64,000 nucleotides of DNA from Spisula solida (GCA_947247005.1 OX365948.1:9723455-9787454), one strand, 5' to 3'; positions 36,201-49,531 are shown, counted from the first letter of the stretch. The notes: generated by a model from the sequence alone, not told the origin. Program-made: numbers and translations.

Positions 36201-37215
36201 TAATTGATCTAAGGGGTAGCAGTAGGGTGGGGACACATGACCAATTGATCTAAGGGGTAGCAGTAGGGTGGGGACACGTGACCAATTGATCTAAGGGGTA
36301 GCAGTAGGGTGGGGACACATGACCAATTGATCTAAGGGGTAGCAGTAGGGTGGGGACACTAATGACCAATTGATCTAAGGGGTAGCAGTAGGGTGGGGAC
36401 ACACATGACCAATTGATCTAAGGGGTAGAAGTAGGGTGGGGAAACGTGACTAATTGATCTAAGGGGTAGCAGTAGGGTGGGGACACATGACCAATTTATC
36501 TAAGGGGTAGCAGTAGGGTGGGGACACACATGACCAATTGATCTAAGGGGTAGCAGTAGGATGGGGACACACATGACCAATTGATCTAAGGGGCAGCAGT
36601 AGGGTGGGGACACACATGACTAATTGATCTAAGGGGTAGCAGTAGGGTGGGGACACACATGACCAATTGATCTAAGGGGTAGCAGTAGGATGGGGACACA
36701 TGACCAATTGATCTAAGGGGTAGCAGTAGGATGGGGACACATGACCAATTGATCTAAGAGGCAGCAGTATGACGGGGACACATGACCAATTGATCTAAGA
36801 GGCAGTAGGGTGGGGACACATGACTAATTGATCTAAGGGGTAGCAGTAGGGTGGGGACACACATGACTAATTGATCTAAGGGGTAGCAGTAGGGTGGGGA
36901 CACACATGACCAATTGATCTAAGTGGTAGCAGTAGGATGGGGACACATGACCAATTGATCTAAGGGGTAGCAGTAGGATGGGGACACATGACCAATTGAT
37001 CTAAGAGGCAGCAGTATGACGGGGACACATGACCAATTGATCTAAGAGGCAGTAGGGTGGGGACACATGACTAATTGATGTAAGGGGTAGCAGTAGGGTG
37101 GGGACACATGACCAATTGATCTAAGAGGCAGCAGTAGGGTGGGGACACATGACCAATTGATCCAAGAGGCAGCAGTAGGGTGGGGACACATGACCAATTG
37201 ATCCAAGAGGTAGCA
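33290..37215. repeat. 41-bp minisatellite, about 95 copies
   Basis: Units contain GACCAATTGATCTAAGGGGT followed by AGCAGTAGGGTGGGGACACA, with or without an extra CA. Subtypes include GACTAATT, AAGAGGCAGC, AGTAGGACGGGG and GGAAACGTGAC. About 1.21 kb is duplicated within the array: the segment at 34162-34359 matches 35373-35570 exactly in translation, and the marker GGGGACACTAATGACC recurs about 1209 bp apart. A second, roughly 245-bp duplication marked by CAGCAGTATGACGGGG occurs near 36770 and 37013. Long minus frames (PLRSIGHV/PLDQLVMC) are artefacts. Confidence 0.95.
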
Positions 37216-39014
37216 AAGAAACAACAGAAAACTTGAACAGAAGAAGACAGCACTCACTGTAATCGTAATACTATAGAAATATCCGCATAAAATAACATTC
37301 AAATGATAAACCAGTCTCGATAGTTATTTGAACGCTGCATTAAACAGTTACTAAGCAACCGTATAAACAGAATGAAACTAGATCAATATTGCGTACTTGT
37401 GCACATTTATTGTTTGCGTACATGTATTACCAACTATAATAATACAAATTTTGAAAAGGATATTTGAAACTTTCTTATAAGCTAGATTCGATCTACCACT
37501 TAATAAGTATCCACAATAAATTTGTTATCCAGAAAACAAACAAATATAGCCTTCATCATTCTACTTAAGCACCTCAAATAGAAATATCTCAACGATATTG
37601 AGCTTTAGCCCATGTTGCGTAATGCATTATTTTGTAGTACAAATAATTATTATTATTGTGAGCCCGGTGTCGCATGGGAACTTACTCCATCATATACGAC
37701 AATATTTGAATTACATATAGGGACGTGTTCCTAATGGCGCTGTCACACGAAAACGTATAAAAGCAACGTTTGCTTTACGTCCGAGAGTTTAAATTGGAAC
37801 AACTACAAAAAGCAAGAGCCATACACAAAGTTGGTATCGTGGTAATCCTTGATTTCATCATTATTCAACGTTTTGTCTTATATTCCAGTGCGTTTACCCA
37901 TGACGCTACTATAAAGTCGTGAGGTTATCATTGGAAAACGCATTTTGAAGAAATAGCACATACAAGGTACCCTTCGACGCATCATGCAATTGTGAATCAA
38001 GCCTGATAATGATACATTTGGTATATCACTGCGGTATACCGGTACACTGGATATTGCGAGTAAATGAGTTATGTAGTCATAATATTGTTCAATACTCCGT
38101 ACACAAGCGGGATACTCGGCAATACTCGGTAAAGTAAAAATCAATACTCAGTACAGTTACTTGTACATGTTTTAGCAAGTATCTTTTTGGCACTTTCGTC
38201 ATTTTTACTGACATTTGAACTAAGCATATGTTGGCTCATCTAAAAAAGAATGCTCAATTCAAAAACAATAATACTTTTGTAATACAAGCATTCCAAACAT
38301 ATTTGAAGCATCACTATCAACATTTGAGAGTAAGAAACCGCCCATTTCAAGGCAATTCAAGCACTTAAACGAATACCTGCTATAGTGTGATGTTTTGTAT
38401 GGCTATATAAATATTTGAAGATGCGTTAAACCATTTGGGATGCGTGAATAAATCAGTCGTTTGGAAAATATCATGGCTGGTCTTACACTCGCTTCCAGTC
38501 CAATGTCGCGAAAAGCAATATTACTCAAATTAACATGCAATATCCGGTGAACCGTATACCGCACTGTATATACACTTTATACGCCGGGGATGACTTAAAA
38601 CAATCAGACGTCCTCTTGACGCGCACGGCAACGGATATATAACGTACAACATACGGGTAACTTTTGACTAACTTGGCCGTTGCGTATACATACATCAAAG
38701 GTAGGTTATTTACAAGTGTTAGCCAGCGTTTTAAAAGTCTGACAAATAGCCCAAACGTCGATGAAACTACATTTGGGAGACAATGGTTCGTTTTCGTTCA
38801 CATTATCGGAACTTTGTGTATACATATGGCGCACTTTTATTGACGTTTCCTATCGCTTGATTGCGTTTGACAGCGGGTACTGACCTTTGACAACACTTAC
38901 CCGCGTTATAATTATTTTTTATTAGCGTATGCGAACTTTTGTCAACGCAGGTTAACGTATGTATAGCTGTTTCGTTTGACAGGATTCGTAAGGACCCGTC
39001 GCACAAAGTTACGC
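37216..39014. other. Stretch without a recognised gene
   Basis: No supported exon is found. Some tandem-like TACTCGG words occur at 38095-38150, and CGTT/CGTA-rich wording increases toward the 44-bp repeat. Confidence 0.5.
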
Positions 39015-39190
39015 GTACGTCGAGGATAGTTTGCCTACGCTAATCCATTATTTTACCCGTACGTCGAGGATAGTTTGCCTACGCTAATCCATTGTTTTAC
39101 CCGTACGTCGAGGATAGTTTGTCTACGCTAATCCATTGTTTTACCCGTACGTCGAGGATAGTTTGCCTACGCTAATCCATTGTTTTACCG
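39015..39190. repeat. 44-bp tandem repeat, four copies
   Basis: Four nearly identical units contain ACGTCGAGGATAGTTTGCCT then ACGCTAATCCATTGTTTTAC and CCGT. Confidence 0.93.
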
Positions 39191-42100
39191 TTGCTTTCAG
39201 TGCGTCTGATAACCGATGACGTACATTGGACCAGCGTATAGCTATGCTGTTGAAAGTACACCTACGCTAGCCCTTGCAATATCATCACGTTTCTTGCGTT
39301 GGATACCCGTTGGCCTCCGTTAGCCACCGATGCAAAAAACGTTTGGCTTAATCAACCAACACCACTATTTTCTCAATAGACGTTTACCAACAGAGTCCAA
39401 CTATGGTAAACTCAGTACAACTTCAGCGTTCAGGTACGTTTATAAATGGCTCACAACAAAACCAACGTTAATTTCAAAACGTCGTCAAACGGTTAAAACA
39501 TTCAAGGAACCCAGCGTTCGTGAGCGTTCTCAATTGAGCATCAACTCTTGTAAACCTATCCAGAAATATTGATTCAATGTTGTAGTATACATTGTGGTTT
39601 TGTGAAACTTGATCAGCATGTGATCGTACGATATATTACACACCATTCAAGGACCATTCAAGGACCATCAGTGGATACATTGTCTACAGTTTCTATGGTA
39701 GGATTACCTTCAGACTAGTCACTCATATTTCCGCGAAGAACGCGTATTTTTATATGACTTACAACTTACATAAATTCATTAAAAGTACAATGTACATGTT
39801 TTAGGAGATAACGAATAATTTAAGTAAACTTGATATTTTCATGTGGAACATTATTAATTAGAAATTATATTTTAATTGAAAACAAAAGTTTCTTACAGCG
39901 CTAACCGTTGTTGAAAATTCCACAATTATGTAACTTGTGTACCTTTTGTACGTGATTGTTTGTTGATTATTACAGGTTCACGTTTTGATTTTAAAGCAAC
40001 ACTTGTGTTATGTTTTTAATTGTCGGTCGGAGGTGTTAGATAGAATACAAAAATAAAACGAATGTTTTCGGGGATTGTTTTAAAAATTGTACCCAATGTT
40101 TTAAGAGCAATCTAGGGCCATTTCATTTTCTTGGAATTTCATCTTCAAGTAGTTCAATACATATAAATATGCGAGGAGTTTTGATAACATTATCGTTTTA
40201 TGTAATTTCGACGATACTCGATTTAATACCGGTATGGTCATATAAAAAGAAAATGAAACTGGTCCTCAATATTCTGAGTGTCACAAAATATACAAAGTCT
40301 CTCATTTTCCCGCGTCGACTATATCTTCCGGTTATCATATACATGTATATAAGCAGATACCCTGGTTTTAGGAAAGTTTCCTTATTTAACATTTAACTAA
40401 AGTACTCCGTAATTGGCATTGTACTTTTTTAAATTGATGTTTTATGTTACGTTTATTGTTACTATCGGTATATGTGTGTACAATGATGAGATTAAATAAA
40501 TCCTGAGTCAATTCAGAACCGCCAATTTAAATAAATTACCATTCCAAACAAAGATCTCTTTCTTTTTCATACTTGTACCAAATACCAGTAGAACTGTTCA
40601 TAGAAGTCTATTTTACAATTATCAATCTGTATCTAAGATCACGGTATCTAATCTTTAAAACATGCTTAATCCGATTAGTCTCAGGAGTAAAATGATAATT
40701 TATCTTTCCCGTCTTTATGTAATGAAAGTCTGTAAATTTTGTCACCAGTAACTTCGTCATCAGTCAGGTTTAACCAATGGCGTCTCGAATGGTAAGTGTC
40801 AGTCATATTTTCAGGCATACGATGTACCCCTGTAGTTGTTCCGATTTGTAATGCGAATGTGTAGAAAGTAACGAAATTACATGTATATTGGACTTATAAA
40901 GGTTGATTAGCAGGAGGTTAATAAAGTTCATTTAATACCGTATATTTGATCCAGATTTTAGTACAAAGACACATGTACACATGAAAACAATTTGAATAGC
41001 CAGTTTAAAAGTATAATGCTTGAATATAGTGAATGTATTTTTAACTTATAGTCTCCAAGATGAATCCGTTAACTTAAGATGAAACAATAACCATGCAAAA
41101 TGCTGCTAGGTCCAGGCGAGAACATTTCGGATGTCGCAGAATAACAGTGCATTTCCTGTCTTAAAATTCTTCACTTGTCATGATGTTCTTTTGGTAGAGT
41201 TACGCTGAGTCTGGGGACCATGGTGACCGCTTCAGAAGTGGGAGGCCAGATTAAAAAGATAAGACCGTCTACTGCCAGTGCCTGGCTTATTAGCACCGTG
41301 GAAGAAGAAGGCGTAATAGCAACCAGGACAACTTTATGTAGGGGATGTGGGATTGTGTGACAACAATATGACATTAATGAAACCATATATCATGGCAACA
41401 CATCGTCTACGCTTATACTTTGCAAGGAAACGTTTCAGTTTAAGATAGGTTGACTGATCAGCTGTTTATTAGGCGGATAAAATTCGTTATTGTCATGTTT
41501 CCTATTGACAGATCGAGTTTTGTTCTGTTGCGCAAAGGAGTACAGAACTTACAGTAACGACATGTACTATGTGTAGTGTCCTAGTATAGCGTCTTCAAAT
41601 ACTAGTGCTCATGTAGTCTATGTTAAATCAACACTGCTGATTATGGTTATCAGAGAATGATGGTAAACATGTAAATTTGTTTCCATTTTGCAATATGTAA
41701 TATTGTTCGGTTTAATAAAACCTCAATAAATAAGTAACTGGAATACAGTGACTAGTTTGGTAACGTGTGAATGCGACATTTTCAGCACCAAATTTGTCCC
41801 CATGATTCTAATTACGGTTATTGTAGCCTTTGTGGTCACGAAAAGGATTAATTTATTTTTAGGAAATTCTTCAGATTAGCATAGAATATTTTAACACATT
41901 TTAACTAAAGGATACCACAGGACAAATATTTTAGTAGAATGTTATTTTACTGTAAACTTCTCAATATTACGTTATCGATATTCTCGGGCAAAACGTGTTC
42001 ATTAATACAATCGTTTACGTGAAGTGTCCAGTTGACATGATACTACTAATTTTTTTGTGATAAAATCCTCGTCCGTTCGAGCATAAGCTTGAAGTACCGT

Positions 42101-43369
42101 CCCTTCCACATATTAGTTTATAATGGCGTCTCGTAACGAGCAGTGAAAACATGACTGACTCTTTGTACTGCTCCTAAGTCAATGCGCAGAATTTGTTTCA
42201 TTATTGATAGGAATGTCTAATAATATGGTCGTTTATTAAGATAACAGCGCTTGAAAAAGTACACATGCAATAATACATTCTAGACATTTGTCATATTTAA
42301 AAGACTTCGTGTGATAAGAGACACAAAGTTATCTTTTTACTCTCAAAAAAATGACAAAGGATTGTTTGTTTATGAACGCATGACGTTTAGACAGGTAACT
42401 CAATACGCAGCGTGTATGATTTATCAATAATAAGGAAGTCGAGAGGTGGCACTGTATTCTGGGTTCACATAATACAATTATGTATAACAAAAATGATTTC
42501 ATACTTCAAGAGACTATTTAGACTACGCAAATTGTTGCACAACGATTGCCTGTAATTGTTTTCGTTCTGTATGCACTCGGTTTAAAAGACTAGCTCAATT
42601 GTTGCCCTAATACAGTGCCACCTCTCGAGAGCAACCCTTCTTTGACCAATCCTTATTTGAGCAACAACCTCTATTTAGAAACATAATCATTTTATTCCTG
42701 AGGTTTACTAAACAGTTCACCTCTCCAAAACAACACTCTCGGCACATAAACCAATGTGTGTTTAGAATAAGGTTTCCCCGAGCCAGATTTATAAATTAAA
42801 CTGTGCTACATTTTTTACAAATATCCTTTTAAAAATAACCTGAGATAGCTAAATTTTTGATAATTGTTCATCTTTTTTATATTGATCAATTAAAGTTTCA
42901 ATAAAGTCATCGGTCCAGATACCTTTTTGCCTCTCATTCGTATAAAATACTTGATAATTACCCAGAGTTGGGCTTATCAGAATGAAAATGGATACCTGAC
43001 AGCTTTCTTACCCCCTTATCAGTAAATTTATGGGAAAATTGTTGCCGGAAAATAGAACAAGTTCTATTTGATCAAATTGTTGTGTAACAGTTGTGCAGCT
43101 GTTGCAGGAGTAAATACATTAGGCAAATTGTTGACGGCAACAATTACAAGCAACAATTTAACGTAGTATAAACACCCTTTTAGATATCTCATTGTTTGAA
43201 TACTAAACAGAGAAGCTTTAGAGATATGTAAGTTAATATGAGATCACGATTTGTATGAGGAGGGAAACAACGCAGTTGTACTATTAGTCGCGCAGTACTG
43301 TACATGTTTGTTGTACATGTACATAAAGATCGTATTGTATCGTAACGTATCGTATCGTGTCGTATCAAA
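39191..43369. other. Long AT-rich stretch without a supported gene
   Basis: The most gene-like segment is 41170-41390, a GC-richer patch open on both strands. The plus reading contains VTASEVGGQIKKIRPSTASA and the minus reading is hydrophobic. A 3' splice-like TGTTCTTTTGGTAG precedes it, but no domain is recognised and the strand is undecided. Frames at 39330-39572 and 40169-40396 are not recognised. Confidence 0.45.
43329..43366. repeat. Degenerate (ATCGT)n microsatellite, left part
   Basis: GTATCGTAACGTATCGTATC-type pentanucleotide repeats lie directly against the tail of the inserted tRNA-like element and resume on its far side at 43517. Confidence 0.8.
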
Positions 43370-43516
43370 AAATAAAAAAAAATGCCGAGCATAGCCTTTA
43401 TTTGCCAGTCAGCTTTATGCTGAAATATGGCAGGCATATATGTGTGCCCCCACCCGGATTTGAACCCGGATCGCCAGATTAGACGGCAAGCGCGCTAACC
43501 ATTGAACTACAGAGGC
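43367..43516 (-). mobile_element. Short SINE with tRNA head inserted in a microsatellite
   Basis: Read on the minus strand, a tRNA-like head (43516-43446) is followed by a body of about 60 bp and an A/T-rich tail (43385-43367). Pentanucleotide repeats of the same type lie on both sides, as if one microsatellite had been split. The head-to-tail order and the A/T-rich 3' end fit LINE-mobilised SINE insertion. Confidence 0.6.
43446..43516 (-). tRNA. tRNA-like gene or pseudogene, anticodon uncertain
   Basis: On the minus strand the 71-nt segment has a 7-bp acceptor stem (GCCTCTG with TGGGGGC, three wobble pairs), an A-box-like TAGTTCAATGGTTA, an anticodon stem TTGCC/GGCGA and a B box GGTTCAAATCC. 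The anticodon loop is 9 nt unless a G-T pair closes it, so the anticodon cannot be fixed. The T stem lacks one base of the usual pairing. These defects and the body and tail behind it favour a SINE head over a working tRNA. Confidence 0.45.
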
Positions 43517-43570
43517 GATATCGTATCGTATCGTATAGTATCGTATTGAATCATATTGTAAATTGTATTG
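43517..43570. repeat. Degenerate (ATCGT)n microsatellite, right part
   Basis: GATATCGTATCGTATCGTAT and decaying copies (GTATTGAATC, ATATTGTAA) continue the pentanucleotide repeat beyond the SINE. Confidence 0.75.
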
Positions 43571-43707
43571 TACCTAGGCACGTATGTTAATCGTTCTAAA
43601 ACTGTTGGTCGGCTCATCTTCGAAAAATTAAAACGTCTAAACTTTATTCAAACGTTTTATGATTCAAGCATTGAATCCATTGGCGGCGATTAGTATTAGA
43701 TATGAAA

Positions 43708-43886
<179 letters not shown>

Positions 43887-45639
43887 ATTAATATGAAAGT
43901 AAAATTCATATCCAGTTCTGCAAATTTATTAGAAAAATTGAAAAGTGCAGTAAACTTTATAATGGCATTGCAAATGCTTAAGTGATGACCGCTCCGGAAA
44001 TTCTTCGTATTAATTATCAAAACAACGTGCAAATGTTAATCATGCGATGCAATCTACGATTTCATAGATTAAAATGCTTCATATATACCGGTATATAAGA
44101 ATCACAGTCTACTCCTGTTACTTGAATGGATAGAGGATCGAAATATTTTTCTCCGAATGATCACTGAAACTTATATTTTCTCAAGGGCTTATCTACAAAA
44201 CTATAATTTTCTGTGATCACAAGTAAAATATTTTTTTTTATTTCACCAAAAATAAAAATAAAATAGATTTTAGTAATTGGCTAAATTAAGAAATTCATTT
44301 CCCGATTACTTGGAACGTCATGACGCGTCCGATATGTACTCATACGTTCAGTCCTGTGTCGTTGACATTACCTTTACGTATTGCAAAAATTAGATTAATA
44401 CACGATTCGATCAATCGTAATTTGTTCCTTCTTTCAAAACCCATTAATACTATACAGTCGTTTCGGCTAATTCTGCGCTTTGGATAATTCTGCGCACATT
44501 AATTTGCAGATTCCAGGGATCGTTTTTCTTTAGTCCTCGTGTGTTTTTGTGCATGTTTGTTACTTATGAAAAGTCTTACAATCACGAAAACGGTATTTGA
44601 TTAGTATTTCTACGAAAATTTGACAAAATTAGTACCAACGGCGATTTTCAGTAATTAAACATACCGCGTGACACGTAAACGGAATAAGTACACTTTTCTA
44701 ATGGATGACGAACTTTCTCTTATTGTCTTTTTATCTTGATGATTTATTCTTTCTTTGCTGTGTAAAATATGTCGACAGTCAAATATTTTAAACAGATAAC
44801 AACAAATCACAAGTCCGCATGCGCAGAATTAGTCGAAAATAATTACGCCATGTAAACCAGCAGCTATCTTGTTTTTATGACGACATTTGACTTAGTTTAA
44901 CACATGTATAACTTTTGCATTGTTTACATTTGCCAATGAATGATGTTTCTATTCAAACAGCACCACAATTTTTCCACGAATAAAATAGTCTCAAATGTGG
45001 ACGACAATTACCTGTTAGGTGCGCAGAATTACGCGACAGCAAGTTGTAAACAAGTTTCTAGAAATTTTGATCCATCGATCCCATCAAAACCTGGTCCCGA
45101 TTTCACAAAGGTTTTAACTGATCTGGATAAAATTTGATCCTGAAAGTAATTTCTTATTCTTTTGGTAGATTTTGAGAACCTTATTATAACTACTCATAAC
45201 CATGTAAAGAAACAATGCACTAATTATATTACTTGAGACTGAAATTGATCTAGAACATAACAGGATTTGTCACGTTCCCGGCGTCGGATAGACGTTAGAA
45301 AAAAAGACATCTAAAACTTTCTCTTACAACACAAATTCTATGTCCATACAACGTTGGGACCTGACGTCCATACAAGGTCTAACCAACGTCAAATGTTTGC
45401 TGGGTCTCTTCCTGTATTTGTCTTAACGAAACTAAAGAGACACTAAAAGCTAAATAAAATTGGAGGCTAACTCAGAGCAAGATAGAATGCAACTATTAGA
45501 ATTATAAATAGAAAAGTTAGAATGTAGGTATGGTGATCAAACTATAAACATTCGGGCGTGACGGGAAAAATGTATGATCTTAAATTTTCAAGCCTACTTT
45601 ACTTGAAAATGTGAAATAGACGACGAAACAGTTGTTTAA
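43887..45639. other. AT-rich stretch; possible pogo/Tigger-like remnant
   Basis: TACAGTCGTTTCGGCTAATT followed by CTGCGC at 44453-44478 is mirrored by GCGCAGAATTAGTCGAAAAT at 44821-44840. GCGCAGAATTA recurs again at 45018. The first pair may be the ends of an eroded TA-flanked element. No gene is supported. Confidence 0.4.
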
Positions 45640-45741
45640 AAATGGCGGATGGTCAGGTGTAGATTTAAAGCTGGTCAAGATAAATCGAGATTTTTATGGA
45701 TTATCGAGTGAAATATCGGATTTTGTGGACAGTATATTGTT

Positions 45742-47132
45742 ATGGATATAGACGGTAAAAGTTTGTGTCAAATTTTAAATATGTCCCAAGAAATGGAAAA
45801 TACTGATATGGATATATTTTCTCAGGCGGGAAATACACAATGGAGGACTGTCGGTGACAAAAACACTAGTGAAACATTCAAAAGGAAGAGGAAAGATACT
45901 GATATTGAATTAGAACAGTTTCAAAACATGATGTTAGATGACAAAATGAATGTATTATTTACAAAAATCGACTCGTTTGAAAAATCATGATAAATGTCAA
46001 CATGATACAAGAAGACATTCAGGTGGTGACCGATAGAGTCGATGAACATGATGATATGATTAACTCCCTTGCATACCAATTCTTGGATCTCGAAATGAGA
46101 GATAGGAGTCGAAATTTGCTCATATATGGTTGTGATGAACGAAATGATGTTTATGATGATTTGAATGATTTCCTCTATGATAACATGAAGCTTAACCCGC
46201 ATGATTTTAACGTCGAAAAGACAGAGCGTCTGGGACGACAATACTACCAAGGTAGAGTCAATAACAAACGAACAATATTTGTTACTGTCAAATATAAGCA
46301 TGAGATAGACACTATTATGAGCAATGCCAAATATCTAGCAAGAACACCCCTAGCCAGAGACAGAGACTATCCATTGGAAATCAGAAATGCTAGAAAGAAG
46401 TTATGACCAATCTATAAAGAATACAGGTTAAACAGAAACCATAGAGTACAGTTGAGATATCCCGCGTGTTTAACAGTGAATGATCGTATAATGTATGATG
46501 AATTTCCCGGTTGGGAGCGCCTACTAAAGGCAACGTACACAAATAAACGGACAATTTCACCAATGGGTCACACGGCGCCAAATCAAGCAGTCAGGCCACC
46601 AAGGTATAAGCCAAATAGTGGTGCAAAGCAGCAACAACGTTCGGTATGGTCAATGGAGAACGCGTCCTACAATTTGACATCGAGTGTCAACAATGTAAAT
46701 AGAAAGTCGATGTGTATTCCCGAAAACACGACTCATCAATCGTCAAACACAGTGAAACGTACATGCGTTACGCCTATTGAACAATCGCAAGACACTCAAT
46801 TGCAGTCAGTATTAAAGACGGATATAACAACAAATACTGTGACACATACCTGTGTTAATCCTATTGGACAAGCAACAAATACACAATCACAGTCTCTACT
46901 GCCGCAGACGGGTAACACACTAATTAAAAGTGCTGAGCGAACCGAAACAACTCCGTGTAATACCAATGTTGACATTCCAAAACCACGTGGTCGTGCAAAA
47001 TCAAAACAAAACGTTAAACAGTCTCGATGTAGGTCAACAAGCGCACGCAATCAGAAATCAACAACCGAGAAGCGTTCAACCAATCGAAAGAAGTCTACGT
47101 CACCGACCAAACCAACGCAGACCAATCAATAG
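45742..47132 (+). pseudogene. LINE ORF1 (RNA-binding protein), one frameshift and one nonsense codon
   Basis: ATG at 45742 opens an acidic N-terminal frame (MDIDGKSLCQILNMSQEME...) that shifts by one base near 45985. From 45987 the next frame has a heptad-like stretch (IQVVTDRVDEHDDMINSLAYQ), then EMRDRSRNLLIYG and VEKTERLGRQ. This is the layout of L1-type ORF1 (coiled coil, RRM, C-terminal domain). TGA at 46404-46406 interrupts the same frame where related proteins often have Trp (KKL-x-PIYKEY), after which reading continues to 47132 through a Lys/Arg/Ser/Thr-rich tail. In the family this protein trimerises, binds LINE RNA and chaperones target-primed reverse transcription. Here it cannot be made full length. 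Confidence 0.75.
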
Positions 47133-47166
47133 GGAGTATTTATTACTCCACATTCCGCACGGGTAA

Positions 47167-48591
47167 ATGAATAGGATAGTAGTAGTGCGACAAGTGAGGT
47201 TCGCGCTATTAAATGTCCAAGGATTAAAAAGTAAAAGAACTAACAAAATACAGAGTCCTGAAATCATTAAATTGTTCCAGGAGAATGACATTGTGTGCTT
47301 TACCGAAACTTGGGGTGATGATTATTTCAATTTTGAAGTAAATGGATTTCAATATTTTGCATTAAATAGATCAGAGAAAAGTATTGGAACTACCAGAAAT
47401 TTTGGGGGAATAGTCATATATGTTAAATCTGAACTAGTCGATCAAAATACTTGTATTCTAAAGCATGGCGATTCGCATATATGGATCAAACTAGATGGCA
47501 AATATTTTAATCTGGAATCTAATTTGTCATCTGTTTATGTTATATTACTCCAACTTCTTCCAGTAGAAGGGCTGTTTCTGATAATAATTCATATGATCAA
47601 TTAATGCAAGATATTCTTTAAATACATGAAAACCATGGAGGTGAAGGCAATTGTTCGTTTATGTTATTAGGAGATTTAAACTCCAGGATTGGTGATTTGC
47701 CAGATTTTGCTATAAACGATAATGACACATTGATAAACTGTAATATATTACCTGACGATTATACAGCTGATACATACTTAGCAAGAAAATCTCAAGATAG
47801 TGCAACAAACTCTAATGGTTACTTGCTTTTAGACTTTCTTAAACAGACAGGTTTGCGTGTAGCGAATGGGCGTGTGTGTAATGATATAGTCCTGAGCATA
47901 TACATATATTGGTAATAACGGACGCAGTATGGTTGATTATTGTATTGTTAGTGGACATCTATTGTCGTCATTTGCAACATTTCATACTCATGAACCAAAT
48001 ATTGTTTCTGATCACTGCATTATTGAATTCTCAATGCGAGGTTGTATTACATGTTCTGTTGATGATACATTTCAAGACAATTGCGAACACATGCGCAATA
48101 AAGTGCATTCTTATAGATGGAATACAGAAAAGAAAGATATGTTTATACAGGCTATTAACAGTGTACATTTTCAGAACAGACTGTCTGAACTGAACAATAT
48201 TGTTGATTGTATTGACAATTGCGGTGATGTCGATCTGTGTATTGATAATTTTGTTACATCTATAGACGTTGTTTGTAAGCCATTATTCGGTAAAAAGAAT
48301 TTTACGGGGATAGGTAATACATCAAGTAGTAATAAAAAAAATAATGATGATAATAGTTTATACGACAATGTATGTAAAACGAATAGAGTAGATTTTTATA
48401 GGAAACTGAATATTTATAGAAAAAATAATTGTGAAGAAAATAGAATAAATATGGTACAAGCACGTAGTATTTATAAAAAAAGTGTCAGGTCATTTAATTA
48501 TCAAAAAGATCGTTTGAAAACTGATAAATTGTTAAATTGCAGATACAAAAAATGTAAGGCGGTATTGGAAAATGCTAAAAGAAAGCAATAA
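47167..48591 (+). pseudogene. LINE ORF2 endonuclease domain (APE-type), frameshifted
   Basis: From ATG at 47167 the frame has RFALLNVQGLKSK and IVCFTETWGDD, the N-terminal asparagine and glutamate motifs of APE-type endonucleases, then GGIVIYVKSEL. It shifts out of frame near 47545. A second frame resumes at 47661 with LLGDLNSRIGD, the GD.N.R catalytic motif. A third at 47929 has VDYCIVS and NIVSDHCII, the terminal D-H motif. All main catalytic motifs are present but in three reading frames. The domain nicks target DNA to prime reverse transcription in intact LINEs. The third frame continues into the linker before the RT. Confidence 0.8.
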
Positions 48592-49531
48592 TGTTAAATC
48601 GCCAAAAGGAATATCACTAGGTCTGTTTTCCGAATATTTTAAAGCTATCAACAACCCAGAAGATATATTTTTTCAAGCAGACGATGATATTATTGATTTT
48701 AATGAAAATGTTGCTGGAATTGAATTAAAAGTTATTTTTAATGAACTTGACATACCTTTTACACAAGATGATATTAATAAAGATATATCAGCCCTAAACT
48801 TGGGGCGGAGTGCGGGTCCAGACTGTTTATTGAATGAATTTCTAGTACATGGAAAAAACGTCTTTGCACCATTTCTTGTTAACATTTTTAACAAAATTAT
48901 GCAACTTGGCTATTCCCGAACTCCTGGGGAGGGTTTCATAGTACCAATTCATTAAAAAGGCAGCTTGTCTGATGTTAAGAATTTTCGAGGCATCACGCTT
49001 CTCAGTGTTATAGGCAAGTTATTTACTAGTATTGTTAATGCCAGGTTGTCGACTTGGGCAGAAACTTATTATATTTATATAGAAGCTCAAGCTGACTTCA
49101 AAAATGGGCACATCTGATAACATTTGTGTCCTTCACGATTTAATTAATCATGTACTTAACCAAAATAAACAATTATTTTGTGTTTTTGTCGATTATTCAA
49201 AAGCATTTGATTATTTAGGCAGGCCTAATATTTGGTATAAATTATACAAACTCGGTATACGAGGAAATATATTTAATGTAATAAAATCTATGTACAATCA
49301 TGTCCGTTCAAGAGTAAAACTAAATGGTAGCACTGGTAAAATGTTTGAAAGCTTTCTCGGGGTACGTCAAGGGGAAAGCTTAAGTCCTTTTATTTTTGCG
49401 ATGTACTTAAATGCTTTAGAAGACGAACTATTTCTGAACGGTGCTAAAGTTATTGATATTGAATCTTTGAAACTATTTTTTTAATGTACGCGGGTGACAT
49501 TGTTATCTTTGCGAATACAGCAGAGGAATTA
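48572..49531 (+). pseudogene. LINE reverse transcriptase, first part, catalytic Asp lost
   Basis: Frames at 48572-48955 (DISALNLGRSAGPDCLLNEF) and 49104-49484 carry RT motifs. These are the conserved ..K..GPD...NE block, motif A as FVDYSKAFD (about 49185-49211), and motif B as GVRQGESLSPFIFAMY (about 49359-49406). A T-run near 49476-49482 causes a frameshift. Beyond it motif C reads LMYAGDIVIFA: the YADD expected in active enzymes has Gly for the first Asp (codon 49493-49495). The frame is then cut by the MITE at 49532. RT activity is therefore lost in at least three ways. Confidence 0.8.

Noticed and set aside
34162..37302. Several minus-strand frames of PLRSIGHV/PLDQLVMC repeats
   Set aside because: Periodicity artefacts of the 41-bp minisatellite; the frames break at every indel between units.
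44453..44857. Complete pogo/Tigger-like element
   Set aside because: Only the inner words GGCTAATTCTGCGC and GCGCAGAATTAG are symmetric; the right terminus and TA boundary cannot be defined.
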